Below are positions 42,308 through 50,787 of a DNA stretch of 64,000 bases, one piece after another (position 1 is the stretch's first letter; each line of letters begins with the position of its first letter). Location: the NCBI GenBank assembly GCA_902792815.1, contig CADBAY010000004.1:1-64000 (forward strand). Direction: 5' to 3'. Source of the DNA: an uncultured Bacteroidia bacterium. Lineage in GTDB: Bacteria; Bacteroidota; Bacteroidia; Bacteroidales; UBA932. Position numbers and translations under genes: made by a program. The notes under the pieces are model-generated. The model had not been told where the DNA came from, did not search any database, and worked only from the letters and a program-made list of their open reading frames with translations.

Positions 42308-44464
42308 TTATATCATTCCGAGGCTGATGCGGCGGCGGTCAAGATCGACGTCCAGGACGCGTACATTGATATGCTGATGAAGCTTCACAACCTTTGACGG
42401 GTCGGTCCCGCGTGGCCCCATCTGCGACACGTGCAGAAGCCCGTTGTCGTGGAGGCCTATATCGACGAATGCGCCGAAAGCAGTAATGTTGGTAACGATT
42501 CCCGGCAGCTCCATCCCTACTTTCAGATCCTCCAGCTCGTGAATATCGTCCGCAAAAGCAAACTCCGACGCTTGCTCGCGCGGATCGAGCCCAGGCTTGG
42601 CAAGCTCCTTGACAATATCGGTAACGGTAGGAAGACCGGCGTCGCCGCTTACAAAATCTTCCGGCTTGATACGGGAGCACAGCTCCTCATTGCCCACCAG
42701 TTCGCTGGCTTTCACTCCCAGCGAGGCCGCCATCGAATCGACTATATGATACGACTCCGGATGTACCGCAGAGCCGTCCAAAGGATTGGCGGCGCCGCGA
42801 ATCCTTAAGAATCCGGCGCATTGCTGGAATGCCTTCGGCCCCAGGCGCGGTACCTTTAGCAGTTGTGAGCGGCTCTCGAAAGGGCCGTTCTGCGCGCGCC
42901 ATGCTACGATGTTCGACGCAAGCACGGGGCCTATGCCCGACACGTACGAGAGCAGGTATGGCGAAGCAGTATTGAGATTCACTCCCACGCTGTTGACGCA
43001 AGACTCCACTGTATTGTCGAGCGTCTCTTTGAGCAGGGCCTGGTCCACATCGTGCTGGTACTGGCCGATGCCGAGGTTCTTTGGGTCTATCTTCACAAGC
43101 TCCGAAAGAGGGTCCATCAGGCGGCGGCCTATGCTTACCGCGCCGCGCACTGTCACATCTTCGTCGGGGAATTCTTCGCGGGCGATTTCGGAGGCGCTGT
43201 AGATGGACGCTCCGTCTTCGCTGACAGTCCAGAGTTTGCAGCCCTCGGGAAGCTGGACCTTGCGGAAGAACTCTTCAGTCTCGCGGGATGCAGTCCCGTT
43301 GCCTATTGCGACTGCCTGTATATCATACTTCTGCAGCATGTTCTGCACCGCCATCAGGGCCTTCACCTTGTCGTTTTGCGGCGGGTGTGGGAAGATGATG
43401 GTGTGGTATAGCAAGCCGCCTTGCTCGTCGAGGCAGGCTATTTTGCATCCGTTACGGAAACCGGGGTCCACGGCCATAGTGCGCTTTTCGCCCACAGGGG
43501 CCTGGAGCAACAGCTGCCGGAGGTTCTCGCCGAACACGCGTATCGATTCGATATCAGCCTTCTCTTTGGCCTCGCGTATAACTTCGGAACTTATTGATGG
43601 CTCGAGCAGGCGTTTGAATGCGTCGGCTACGGCCTCTTTTATCTGCTCCGAAAGCGCCCCTCCCGGGTAACCCTGGGCCTGGCAGAAATCGTAATAAATC
43701 TTGTTGCCGCACTTCTCGGCGTCGGTGTCAAGGCCGACCGACAGGAAGCCTTCGTTCTCGGCCCGCAGTATGGCGAGCAGATTGTGCGAGGGCATTCGGT
43801 CAAGCGGCATGGTAAAGTCGAAATAGCTGCGGTATTTGCCGCTCTCGGGATTCTCTTTGGCGGCCTTGGTGGCCTTCGAGTGGAGCCTGCGGGTGCGGAA
43901 GAGGGAGCGAAGGTCCTGGCGGATGAGCGCAGTCTCGCTGAGCCTTTCGGCAATAATGTCACGGGCGCCGGCAAGAGCCTCCTCGGGGGTCTCTGCGCCT
44001 GGCTTTCCGCCAAGTGCGGGCGAGCCTTTGACATAGGCGCGGGCGCTTTGGTGCGGATCTCTGGTCCGCAAGTTCCACATAATGTCGGCAAGCGGTTCGA
44101 GGCCCAGTTCCTTGGCAGCAGTGGCCTTGGTGCGGCGTTTGGGACGCCAGGGAAGATAGATGTCTTCCAGTTCTGTGGAGTTTACGCACTCTTCGATGCG
44201 CGCCTTAAGCTCGGGGGTAAGGGCCCCTGCCTGCTCGATGGTGGCAAGGATGGTTCCCTTGCGCTTTTCCATCTCGTCGTACACATCTATCCAGTGCTTG
44301 ACTTCCGCCACGGTGGCGTCGTCCATCCCGCCGGTCTTCTCTTTGCGGTAGCGGCTGATGAAGGGGATGGTGTCGCCGTCGGCGAACATATCGGCGCAAT
44401 TCTCTATCTGCCAGACCTTTGCGCCTACCGTCGCGGCTATTTGCGTAAGGTATAGTTCTTTCAT
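42308..44464 (-). CDS. tex: Tex-family S1 RNA-binding protein
   Basis: Cytoplasmic nucleic-acid-binding protein of 718 residues related to transcription accessory protein Tex/Spt6. N-terminal helical Tex domain with PFISRYRKEKTGGMDD, YqgF-like RNase H fold in the middle (TMAVDPGFRNGCKIACLD), helix-hairpin-helix region (NTASPYLLSYVSGIGPVLASN), and C-terminal S1 domain (VGMELPGIVTNITAFGAFVD, IGLHDNGLLHVSQMG). Overlaps the glycosyltransferase gene by four bases. Confidence 0.95.
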   Translation of the reverse strand: MKELYLTQIAATVGAKVWQIENCADMFADGDTIPFISRYRKEKTGGMDDATVAEVKHWIDVYDEMEKRKGTILATIEQAGALTPELKARIEECVNSTELEDIYLPWRPKRRTKATAAKELGLEPLADIMWNLRTRDPHQSARAYVKGSPALGGKPGAETPEEALAGARDIIAERLSETALIRQDLRSLFRTRRLHSKATKAAKENPESGKYRSYFDFTMPLDRMPSHNLLAILRAENEGFLSVGLDTDAEKCGNKIYYDFCQAQGYPGGALSEQIKEAVADAFKRLLEPSISSEVIREAKEKADIESIRVFGENLRQLLLQAPVGEKRTMAVDPGFRNGCKIACLDEQGGLLYHTIIFPHPPQNDKVKALMAVQNMLQKYDIQAVAIGNGTASRETEEFFRKVQLPEGCKLWTVSEDGASIYSASEIAREEFPDEDVTVRGAVSIGRRLMDPLSELVKIDPKNLGIGQYQHDVDQALLKETLDNTVESCVNSVGVNLNTASPYLLSYVSGIGPVLASNIVAWRAQNGPFESRSQLLKVPRLGPKAFQQCAGFLRIRGAANPLDGSAVHPESYHIVDSMAASLGVKASELVGNEELCSRIKPEDFVSGDAGLPTVTDIVKELAKPGLDPREQASEFAFADDIHELEDLKVGMELPGIVTNITAFGAFVDIGLHDNGLLHVSQMGPRGTDPSKVVKLHQHINVRVLDVDLDRRRISLGMI

Positions 44465-45174
44465 TTCTTGAATTTACGGCAGCGGAGCTTGAGAACGCCC
44501 CAGAAAGCTTCTCCGAAAATGCCGCCGGACATCTTGGAAGTCCCTTCTTTGCGGTTGACGAAGATAACGGGGACCTCGGCAATGTGGAAACCGAGTTTGT
44601 AGGCCGTGTACTTCATCTCAATCTGGAAGCCGTAGCCCTTCATCTGAACGCTGTCAAGGTTGATGGTCTCCAGCACGCGGCGGCTGTAACACACAAAGCC
44701 GGCGGTGCTGTCGTAGATCTTGAAACCCAGTATGGTACGCACGTAGACCGATGCGAAGTAAGAAATGAGAATCCGGCCTATGGGCCAGTTGACCACGCTT
44801 ACTCCGTTGCAGTATCGCGAACCGATGGCCATATCAGCACCGCCCTCGCAGGCCGCCAGAAGACGGGGCAGGTCGGAAGGGGCGTGCGAGAAGTCGGCGT
44901 CCATCTCGAAAATATAGTCATATCCGCGCTCGAGCGCCCAGCGGAACCCGGTAAGGTATGCCGTGCCAAGTCCGAGCTTGCCGTTGCGCTCTATGAGGTG
45001 CAGCCTTTCTGAGAATTCCTGCTGGAGCCCCTTCACTACCGAGGCGGTACCGTCGGGTGAACCGTCGTCGATAATGAGTATTTCGAACCCTTGCGAGAGG
45101 CCAAGTACCGCACGTATAATCTTTTCTGCATTCTCGACCTCGTTGTAGGTCGGTATAATCACCAGATTCTTCAT
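44461..45174 (-). CDS. Dolichol/polyprenol-phosphate mannosyltransferase-like glycosyltransferase
   Basis: 237-residue GT2 enzyme similar to Dpm1/polyprenol monophosphomannose synthase, which transfers a hexose to a lipid phosphate carrier. Motifs: IIPTYNEVENAEKII, LIIDDGSPDGTA, FEMDADFSHAP (DxD) and the C-terminal VNRKEGTSKMSGGI. No C-terminal membrane helices, as in the short Dpm1 class. It begins about 8 bases after a -7 element and overlaps tex. Confidence 0.88.
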   Translation of the reverse strand: MKNLVIIPTYNEVENAEKIIRAVLGLSQGFEILIIDDGSPDGTASVVKGLQQEFSERLHLIERNGKLGLGTAYLTGFRWALERGYDYIFEMDADFSHAPSDLPRLLAACEGGADMAIGSRYCNGVSVVNWPIGRILISYFASVYVRTILGFKIYDSTAGFVCYSRRVLETINLDSVQMKGYGFQIEMKYTAYKLGFHIAEVPVIFVNRKEGTSKMSGGIFGEAFWGVLKLRCRKFKK

Positions 45175-45181
45175 AAGAATA

Positions 45182-45189
45182 CAAATATA
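45182..45189 (-). promoter_or_regulatory. -7 element (TATATTTG) of the glycosyltransferase-tex pair
   Basis: Exact match on the minus strand; only about eight bases separate it from the ATG at 45174, again a nearly leaderless arrangement. Confidence 0.5.
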
Positions 45190-45222
45190 GAAAGAATCCG
45201 GGATAATACAACCTTAGCCCTC

Positions 45223-45303
45223 GGTACATTTGCCGGCACCTTTGGCGATGGATTCGGGGGGAATCGGCCCCAAGGGTACATCCGACGGCACCCTTGGCAA
45301 CGG
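45223..45303. repeat. Degenerate 52-nt direct repeats with hairpin
   Basis: Two imperfect copies, GGTACATTTGCCGGCACC (45223 onward) and GGTACATCCGACGGCACC (45275 onward), 52 bases apart. The second forms a hairpin CCAAGGGT (45270-45277) with ACCCTTGG (45290-45297); GATTC/GAATC forms another at 45250-45264. Position is the divergent region between the glycosyltransferase and ettA. Confidence 0.45.
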
Positions 45304-45332
45304 CAGAAATGCGATTTTTGAAAATAAATGTC

Positions 45333-45340
45333 TATCTTTG
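45333..45340 (+). promoter_or_regulatory. -7 element (TATCTTTG) of ettA
   Basis: Exact TAnnTTTG match 23 bases before the ATG at 45363. Confidence 0.55.
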
Positions 45341-45362
45341 AAAACATCCAACAAAACTAACC

Positions 45363-47039
45363 ATGGCCGACGAAAAGATTATATTCTCGATGAACGGGGT
45401 GAGCAAGATTCTCCCTCACAACAACAAAGCAATTCTTAAAGACATTTACCTGGGTTTCTTCTACGGTGCTAAAATCGGCATCATCGGCCTTAACGGGGCC
45501 GGTAAGTCCACCGTCCTTAAGATTATAGCCGGAGTAGAAAAACCCACGCGCGGGGAGGTTGTGTGGGCTCCTGGCTACAGCGTCGGCTATTTGGAGCAGG
45601 AACCTCAGATGGACCCCGGCAAGACCGTGCTTGAAGTGGTTCAGGAGGGCGTGCAGGAGGTGATGGACATGCTCGCCGAGTACAATGAGATCGGCATGAA
45701 GTTCTGCGAGCCTCTTACCGACGACCAGATGAACGCTCTTATCGAGCGTCAGGGAGAGCTGACCGAACTCATTGAGCATCACGACGGCTGGGAGATAGAT
45801 GCCAAGCTGGAGCGTGCTATGGACGCCCTCCAGTGCCCTCCGCCGGACGCCAGTATAGCCACCCTGTCGGGAGGCGAGAGGCGCCGGGTGGCACTTTGCC
45901 GTCTGCTGCTTCGCGAGCCCGATGTGCTACTGCTCGATGAGCCCACCAACCATCTCGACACCGAGAGTATCCAGTGGCTGGAAGCCCACCTCCAGAAGTA
46001 CAAGGGCACCGTTATTGCGGTCACCCACGACCGCTATTTCCTCGACAACGTGGCAGGATGGATCCTTGAGCTCGACCGCGGCGAGGGCATCCCCTGGAAG
46101 GGCAATTACTCCGGCTGGCTGGAGCAGAAGAGCAAGCGCCTGGCCCAGGAAGAGAAGCAGGAAAGCAAGCGCCGCAAGACTCTGGAGCGCGAGCTCGAGT
46201 GGGTGCGAATGGCGCCCCGCGCCCGTCAGGCCAAGCAGAAAGCGCGTCTTGGCGCATACGAAAAGCTGGCTTCGGCCGACACCAAGGAGAAGGAGGCCAA
46301 TCTGGAGATTTACATCCCCAACGGTCCGCACCTCGGAAACAAAGTCATCGAGTTTCACGACGTCAGCAAGGGCTATGGCGACAAGTTGCTGTTCGAGCAT
46401 CTGAGCTTTGTGCTCCCTCCTGCCGGCATAGTGGGCGTGATTGGCCCCAACGGCGCCGGCAAGACAACGCTCTTCCGCCTCATCATGGGTATCGAGAAGC
46501 CCGACAGCGGCACTATCGAGATAGGCGACACGGTTAAACTGGCCTACGTGGACCAGCAGCACAAGAGCATTGATCCCGACCTTACGGTGTATGAGACCAT
46601 AGCAGGCAATTCTGAGTGGATACGCCTTGGCAGCCGCGAGATCAACGCCCGCAGCTGGGTGAGCCGCTTCAACTTCTCGGGCGCCGACCAGGAAAAACTC
46701 TGCGGCGTGCTGTCGGGTGGCGAGCGCAACCGCCTGCATCTTGCCCTGACGCTGAAGGACGAAGGCAACGTGCTACTGCTTGACGAACCTACCAACGACG
46801 TGGATGTCAATACTATACGTGCGCTCGAGGAGGGTCTTGACGGATTTGCGGGGTGTGCCGTCGTGGTCAGCCACGACCGTTGGTTCCTCGACCGTATCGC
46901 CACTCATATCCTGGCATTCGAAGGGGATTCGCAGGTGTATTTCTTCGAGGGTAGCTATTCGGAGTACGAGGAGAATAAGAAAATGCGCCTGGGCTCCGAA
47001 GAACCCAAGCGCTTCAAGTACAAGAAACTGATGGAATAA
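45363..47039 (+). CDS. ettA: ABC-F protein EttA (energy-dependent translational throttle)
   Basis: 558-residue cytoplasmic ABC-F ATPase that acts at the ribosomal E site. Two ATPase cassettes: Walker A GLNGAGKST and GPNGAGKTT, signature LSGGERRRVALC and LSGGERNRLHL, Walker B LLLDEPTNHLD and LLLDEPTNDVD. The arm and linker lie between them (KRRKTLERELEWVRMAPRAR). Length and motifs match EttA closely. No membrane helices. It ends at a shared terminator with nhaA. Confidence 0.95.
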   Translation: MADEKIIFSMNGVSKILPHNNKAILKDIYLGFFYGAKIGIIGLNGAGKSTVLKIIAGVEKPTRGEVVWAPGYSVGYLEQEPQMDPGKTVLEVVQEGVQEVMDMLAEYNEIGMKFCEPLTDDQMNALIERQGELTELIEHHDGWEIDAKLERAMDALQCPPPDASIATLSGGERRRVALCRLLLREPDVLLLDEPTNHLDTESIQWLEAHLQKYKGTVIAVTHDRYFLDNVAGWILELDRGEGIPWKGNYSGWLEQKSKRLAQEEKQESKRRKTLERELEWVRMAPRARQAKQKARLGAYEKLASADTKEKEANLEIYIPNGPHLGNKVIEFHDVSKGYGDKLLFEHLSFVLPPAGIVGVIGPNGAGKTTLFRLIMGIEKPDSGTIEIGDTVKLAYVDQQHKSIDPDLTVYETIAGNSEWIRLGSREINARSWVSRFNFSGADQEKLCGVLSGGERNRLHLALTLKDEGNVLLLDEPTNDVDVNTIRALEEGLDGFAGCAVVVSHDRWFLDRIATHILAFEGDSQVYFFEGSYSEYEENKKMRLGSEEPKRFKYKKLME

Positions 47040-47069
47040 AAGACAGGCGTTTATTCGCCTGTCTTATTA
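47040..47069. terminator. Bidirectional terminator of ettA and nhaA
   Basis: Perfect 10-bp stem AAGACAGGCG (47040-47049) with CGCCTGTCTT (47056-47065) and loop TTTATT. The nhaA stop codon lies in the loop, so the hairpin overlaps the end of that gene; read from the minus strand it is followed by TTTT-rich sequence. Confidence 0.8.
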
Positions 47070-48469
47070 TGCTGCAGTTTGTGCGTCAGACTTATCAAGG
47101 CTGCGCCGAGCAGTCCGGCGCATACCGAGCCCATAAGCACGGCTATCTTGCCGGCACTTCTTAAATGCTCCATCACCTCTGGTGCCTGGTCGGCAAACGA
47201 AAGTGTATCTACGAATATGCTCATGGTGAAGCCTATGCCTCCGAGGCAGGCCACGGCCATGAACATCTTCCAGTTCGCTCCCTGAGGCATCTCGCCTGCC
47301 TTGAGTTTGATGGCGAGCCAGCTGAACAGGGTGATTCCCAGAGGCTTTCCGAGTAGCAGCCCGAGGAAGATACCCATAGATACGCTGCCCAGCGCGGGAT
47401 CTGTAGCGAACACGTTGAACATCGCGGGATTCTCAATTACTACACCTGCATTGGCCAGTGCGAATATCGGCATGATGAGGAAGCTGACCCAGGGGCTCAG
47501 GGCGTGCTCGACCCTGTAACTCATATCCATGGTGCCGTGTGCGATGTTCTCGAGCTTGCGGAGGCAATGCTTCTGCGGTCCGTTGGGGAAGGGCTCATCG
47601 TCTATGCCGTCGTACTGTTCGAGTTTGGCGAGGTAGCGGTTGCGCTTGTGTATGTACTGCGCCTTGTTGTAGCGCGACTGTGCCGGTATTAAGAATGCCA
47701 TCACCACTCCCGACATTGTGGCGTGGATGCCACTGTAGTAGAACAGCGCCCACACTACTACCGAGAAGAAAACATAGGGGAAGAGATGCTTCTCACCCAG
47801 TTTGCGGAGCAGCAGGGTGAATGCTATGACGCCCAGGGCAATAAGAAGCAACGGCAGCTTGATGGCGCCTCCGTAGAACAGGGCCACGACAAGGATGGCT
47901 ATGAGGTCGTCGGCAATTGCGAGGGCAGTCAGGAACACCTTGAGAGAGGTGGGAACCTTGTCTGACAGAACCGACAGTATGCACACCGCGAAGGCAATGT
48001 CGGTGGCGGTAGGGATGCCCCAGCCGCTCGCGGCCGCAGTGCCGTGATTGATAAGGGTATAGATGACTGCGGGAGCGATGACGCCGCCGAAAGCCGCTAT
48101 CACGGGAAGCAGTGCTTTCTTGACCGATGAAAGCTCGCCGTGCGCTACTTCGCGCCTGATTTCGAGGCCCACCGAGAAGAAGAATATCACCATTAGGATA
48201 TCGTTGATGAAGCCTTCTACGGTGAGGTCACGCGGGAACAGGACGTTTACGGCCCCGTCGGGACTGGCCAGGCGCAACTGAATGTCAGTGTCCAGGATGG
48301 AATGGTATAAGTCTTTTGTAAAGGGTAAGTTGGCAAGAAGCATAGCCACCACCACGCAGGCAAGCAGCAGTGCTCCTTGGAACCAGGGCTTCCTGGACAG
48401 CTTGTTGCTGCGCTTGTTGAAAGCAAGGAGGCCTTTGTTCCAGGTGTATATTGGAATAAGTTTAGCCAT
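47051..48469 (-). CDS. nhaA: Na+/H+ antiporter NhaA
   Basis: Inner-membrane sodium/proton antiporter, 472 residues, about 12 helices. Family segments: FFFSVGLEIRREVAHGELSS, GWGIPTATDIAFAVCILSVL (paired unwound helix region with the Asp ion site nearby) and LTALAIADDLIAILVVALFY, where two adjacent Asp residues form the transport site. The central loop (about 270-300) is longer than in E. coli NhaA, as is usual in Bacteroidota. It meets the exonuclease gene end to start at 48469. Confidence 0.95.
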   Translation of the reverse strand: MAKLIPIYTWNKGLLAFNKRSNKLSRKPWFQGALLLACVVVAMLLANLPFTKDLYHSILDTDIQLRLASPDGAVNVLFPRDLTVEGFINDILMVIFFFSVGLEIRREVAHGELSSVKKALLPVIAAFGGVIAPAVIYTLINHGTAAASGWGIPTATDIAFAVCILSVLSDKVPTSLKVFLTALAIADDLIAILVVALFYGGAIKLPLLLIALGVIAFTLLLRKLGEKHLFPYVFFSVVVWALFYYSGIHATMSGVVMAFLIPAQSRYNKAQYIHKRNRYLAKLEQYDGIDDEPFPNGPQKHCLRKLENIAHGTMDMSYRVEHALSPWVSFLIMPIFALANAGVVIENPAMFNVFATDPALGSVSMGIFLGLLLGKPLGITLFSWLAIKLKAGEMPQGANWKMFMAVACLGGIGFTMSIFVDTLSFADQAPEVMEHLRSAGKIAVLMGSVCAGLLGAALISLTHKLQHNKTGE

Positions 48470-49302
48470 TATCTACGGTTGAATTTCTGCTGCAGCTTCT
48501 CCAGTCGGAATTGTTCTTCCAGTTTTTCGAATTGCCTTTTGGTATCCAGAGTGAAGCTGCCCTGCTGGATCCAGGCAAAATAGGACGGCTCGGTCATGTA
48601 CACCAGTTTTGCCGTCTTGCCTTTGTGCTTGCCGAAGTTTATGACCGCCTCGCCTTTGTCGTTGTACACCAGGTGAGAAGAGAAATCTACAGCCTTGCGG
48701 CTCACGAAGCTCGAAAGCTGCTCCACGTCGTTCTTGAGTTGGTCGGGGTAGCGGTCCAGCTGTGCCTTGAGCACCTCGAGGGTGGCCAGGGTGTCGGCCT
48801 CGGCGGAGTGGGCGTTTTCGAAGTCTTTTCCCCCGCAGTAAAAACGGTAGGCCGCCTTGAGGTTGCGGGGCTCCATTACGTGGAAGATGTTCTGCACGTC
48901 CACCATTCGCGGCGCGTGCAGATCTACGCCCAGTTTCTTGCCGGCGAGGGCGGCTCTCTCAAACTCCTCGGCCAGCATGGGCAGGTCGAATTTGAACGAG
49001 TTGAAGCCTGCCAGGTCGCTGCCCTCCAGCCATCCGGCTATCTCTTCTGCGAGCTCGTAGAAGGTGGGGCAGTCGGTGAGCATGTCGTCGGTGAACCCGT
49101 TTACCGCAGATGCACCGGGCTCAATCGGGCGCTGGCATTTGCCGATGTAGTCCCAAGGCTTTATCTTCCAGGTTTTTATGCGCTGTTCGCCACCCGGGAA
49201 GACCTTGACGAAGCTAAGTTCTATGATGGAATTTACAGGAATATCCAAGCCCGTACTCTCAATGTCGAAGAAGAGGAGGGGCTTCTGAAGGTTCAGCTCC
49301 AT
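48469..49302 (-). CDS. DEDDh 3'-5' exonuclease (DnaQ-like)
   Basis: 277-residue exonuclease with Exo I LFFDIESTGLD (Asp and Glu), Exo II AGFNSFKFDLPML and Exo III HSAEADTLATLEVL (His and Asp). A C-terminal extension of about 85 residues includes VINFGKHKGKTAKLVYMTEP, a motif found at the end of other Bacteroidota exonucleases of this type, followed by a basic coiled tail. It lies just downstream of dnaN on the same strand, which fits replication or repair, but it need not be the Pol III proofreading subunit. Confidence 0.88.
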   Translation of the reverse strand: MELNLQKPLLFFDIESTGLDIPVNSIIELSFVKVFPGGEQRIKTWKIKPWDYIGKCQRPIEPGASAVNGFTDDMLTDCPTFYELAEEIAGWLEGSDLAGFNSFKFDLPMLAEEFERAALAGKKLGVDLHAPRMVDVQNIFHVMEPRNLKAAYRFYCGGKDFENAHSAEADTLATLEVLKAQLDRYPDQLKNDVEQLSSFVSRKAVDFSSHLVYNDKGEAVINFGKHKGKTAKLVYMTEPSYFAWIQQGSFTLDTKRQFEKLEEQFRLEKLQQKFNRR

Positions 49303-49306
49303 TGTG

Positions 49307-50425
49307 TCAGGATATCATTATAGGCATCAGGATGCCGCAGATCTTTTCGCTTGATTCTTCTTCCTCGGAGGGGATGATGAGGGCTGCCCTGCGGGCGTCC
49401 ATGAATTTGATTACCAGATTCTCGCAGCTCATGTTGCTGAGAATGTCCACCAGGAACGAAGACTTGAATCCTATGGCCAGGTCTTCTCCTGCGTAGTCGC
49501 ACTCGAGCTTTTCGTATGCTGCCAGGGCGAAGCCGAGATCCTGCGCGGTGATTTCAAGCGAACCGGGCGAGAGGGTGAATTTGACGTGGTTGGACGCCTT
49601 GTTGGCGCATACCGATACGCGGCGCACGGTGTTGAGGAGCTGTGCGCGGTCGATCCTCAGGATGTTGGAGTTGTTCTGGGGGATGACGTCACGGTATTTG
49701 GGGTACTTGCCCACAATGAGGCGGCACACCATGGTGGTGGGGCCGTATGTGAACAGCACGTTGGCGGCGTCGAACTTGATTTCTACGTCTTCCTCGCCTT
49801 TCTCAAGCAGCGAGCGGAGCACTGCCGCGGGCTTCTTGTGCAGGATGAACGATGATTTCTGCACCGCTTTGACGTCTGCCGTGGTGTAGCAAATAAGTTT
49901 GTGGGAGTCCGAAGCCACGAGGGTGGTGCTCTCGGTGTCGATATCGAAGTAGATACCGTTCATGGCGGGCCTCATTTCGTCGTCGGCAGTGGCGTAGATG
50001 GTGCCGCTGATGCCGTCGGCGAGTGATTTGGCGGGGAATATTACTGTTTCTGCGTCTTCTCCTACGCCTTTGATTTCGGGATAGTCCGATGCGGGGAAGA
50101 AGGGCAGGGTGGAGTTACCGTTGTTCCAGATGCACTCGAAGGAACCCTCGGATTTGACTTTGATGGTGAGGGGCTGGTCGGGGAGTGCCTTGAGCAGGTC
50201 CGTGAGCTGGCGGGCGGGGACGGCCATGCGGCCGGGGGCCTTGACTTCTACGGGCACCGAGGTGCGCAGGGTGAGCTCTTGGTCGGATGCGGTGAGGTCG
50301 AGGCGGCCGTCGCCGAGGACGAAGAGGAAGTTTTCCAGTATGGGGAGGGATGTCTTGGCGGGGATGGCCTTGGAGACATTGAGGACTCCCTTGAGTAGTT
50401 CTGCGCTTGATACTATGAATTCCAT
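49307..50425 (-). CDS. dnaN: DNA polymerase III sliding clamp (beta subunit)
   Basis: 372-residue beta clamp. The N-terminus MEFIVSSAELLKGVLNVSKAIPAK with LPILENFLF and the C-terminal LAAYEKLECDYAGEDLAIGF are standard, three repeated clamp domains in all. The frame continues upstream to 50536, but the ATG at 50425 is the family start and follows a minus-strand -7 element at 50458-50451. Intergenic repeats lie between its promoter and the divergent htrA. Confidence 0.97.
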   Translation of the reverse strand: MEFIVSSAELLKGVLNVSKAIPAKTSLPILENFLFVLGDGRLDLTASDQELTLRTSVPVEVKAPGRMAVPARQLTDLLKALPDQPLTIKVKSEGSFECIWNNGNSTLPFFPASDYPEIKGVGEDAETVIFPAKSLADGISGTIYATADDEMRPAMNGIYFDIDTESTTLVASDSHKLICYTTADVKAVQKSSFILHKKPAAVLRSLLEKGEEDVEIKFDAANVLFTYGPTTMVCRLIVGKYPKYRDVIPQNNSNILRIDRAQLLNTVRRVSVCANKASNHVKFTLSPGSLEITAQDLGFALAAYEKLECDYAGEDLAIGFKSSFLVDILSNMSCENLVIKFMDARRAALIIPSEEEESSEKICGILMPIMIS

Positions 50426-50450
50426 ATTCTTTGTTTTATAGTTATTTGTG

Positions 50451-50458
50451 CAAAAATA
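50451..50458 (-). promoter_or_regulatory. -7 element (TATTTTTG) of dnaN
   Basis: The complement of CAAAAATA matches TAnnTTTG and lies 26 bases from the ATG at 50425. Confidence 0.55.
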
Positions 50459-50505
50459 GTAAATATTCGTGACATTTGGCACAGGTTTTGACTTTTTATA
50501 GAAGG

Positions 50506-50752
50506 CTTCGGCTGGCACTGTGCTGACGGGGCCCATAAAATTTGGGAAAAGGGCCCCGGCAGTACAGTGCCGGCCGAAGTAGAAGAACGTAAAAACTTGG
50601 AAATGAATGGTTATGGCAGCACAGTAGTAACAGGAACTGCTGAACCGGAACCAATGGAAAAGCGCTCCGGTAGTAAAGTGCCAAACGAAGTTGCTGAACC
50701 ATAAACATTAAGAAGGGCTCGGGCAGTATGGTGCCAGCCGAGGCTGACAGCC
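50506..50752. repeat. Intergenic repeat cluster between dnaN and htrA
   Basis: The 360-base divergent gap holds an inverted repeat of 29 bp with three mismatches (50506-50534 with 50551-50579; arm begins CTTCGGCTGGCACTGTGC). It is followed by imperfect direct copies of its right half, with the GGCAG/GGTAG box at 50558, 50615, 50669 and 50722 (spacings 57, 54, 53). Common text is GGnAGTAnnGTGCCnnnCGAAG, then TGCTGAACC in two copies. No gene is supported here. Confidence 0.65.
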
Positions 50753-50787
50753 GGGGCGTTTGAAATTGAAAACAGTTTAGATTATAT

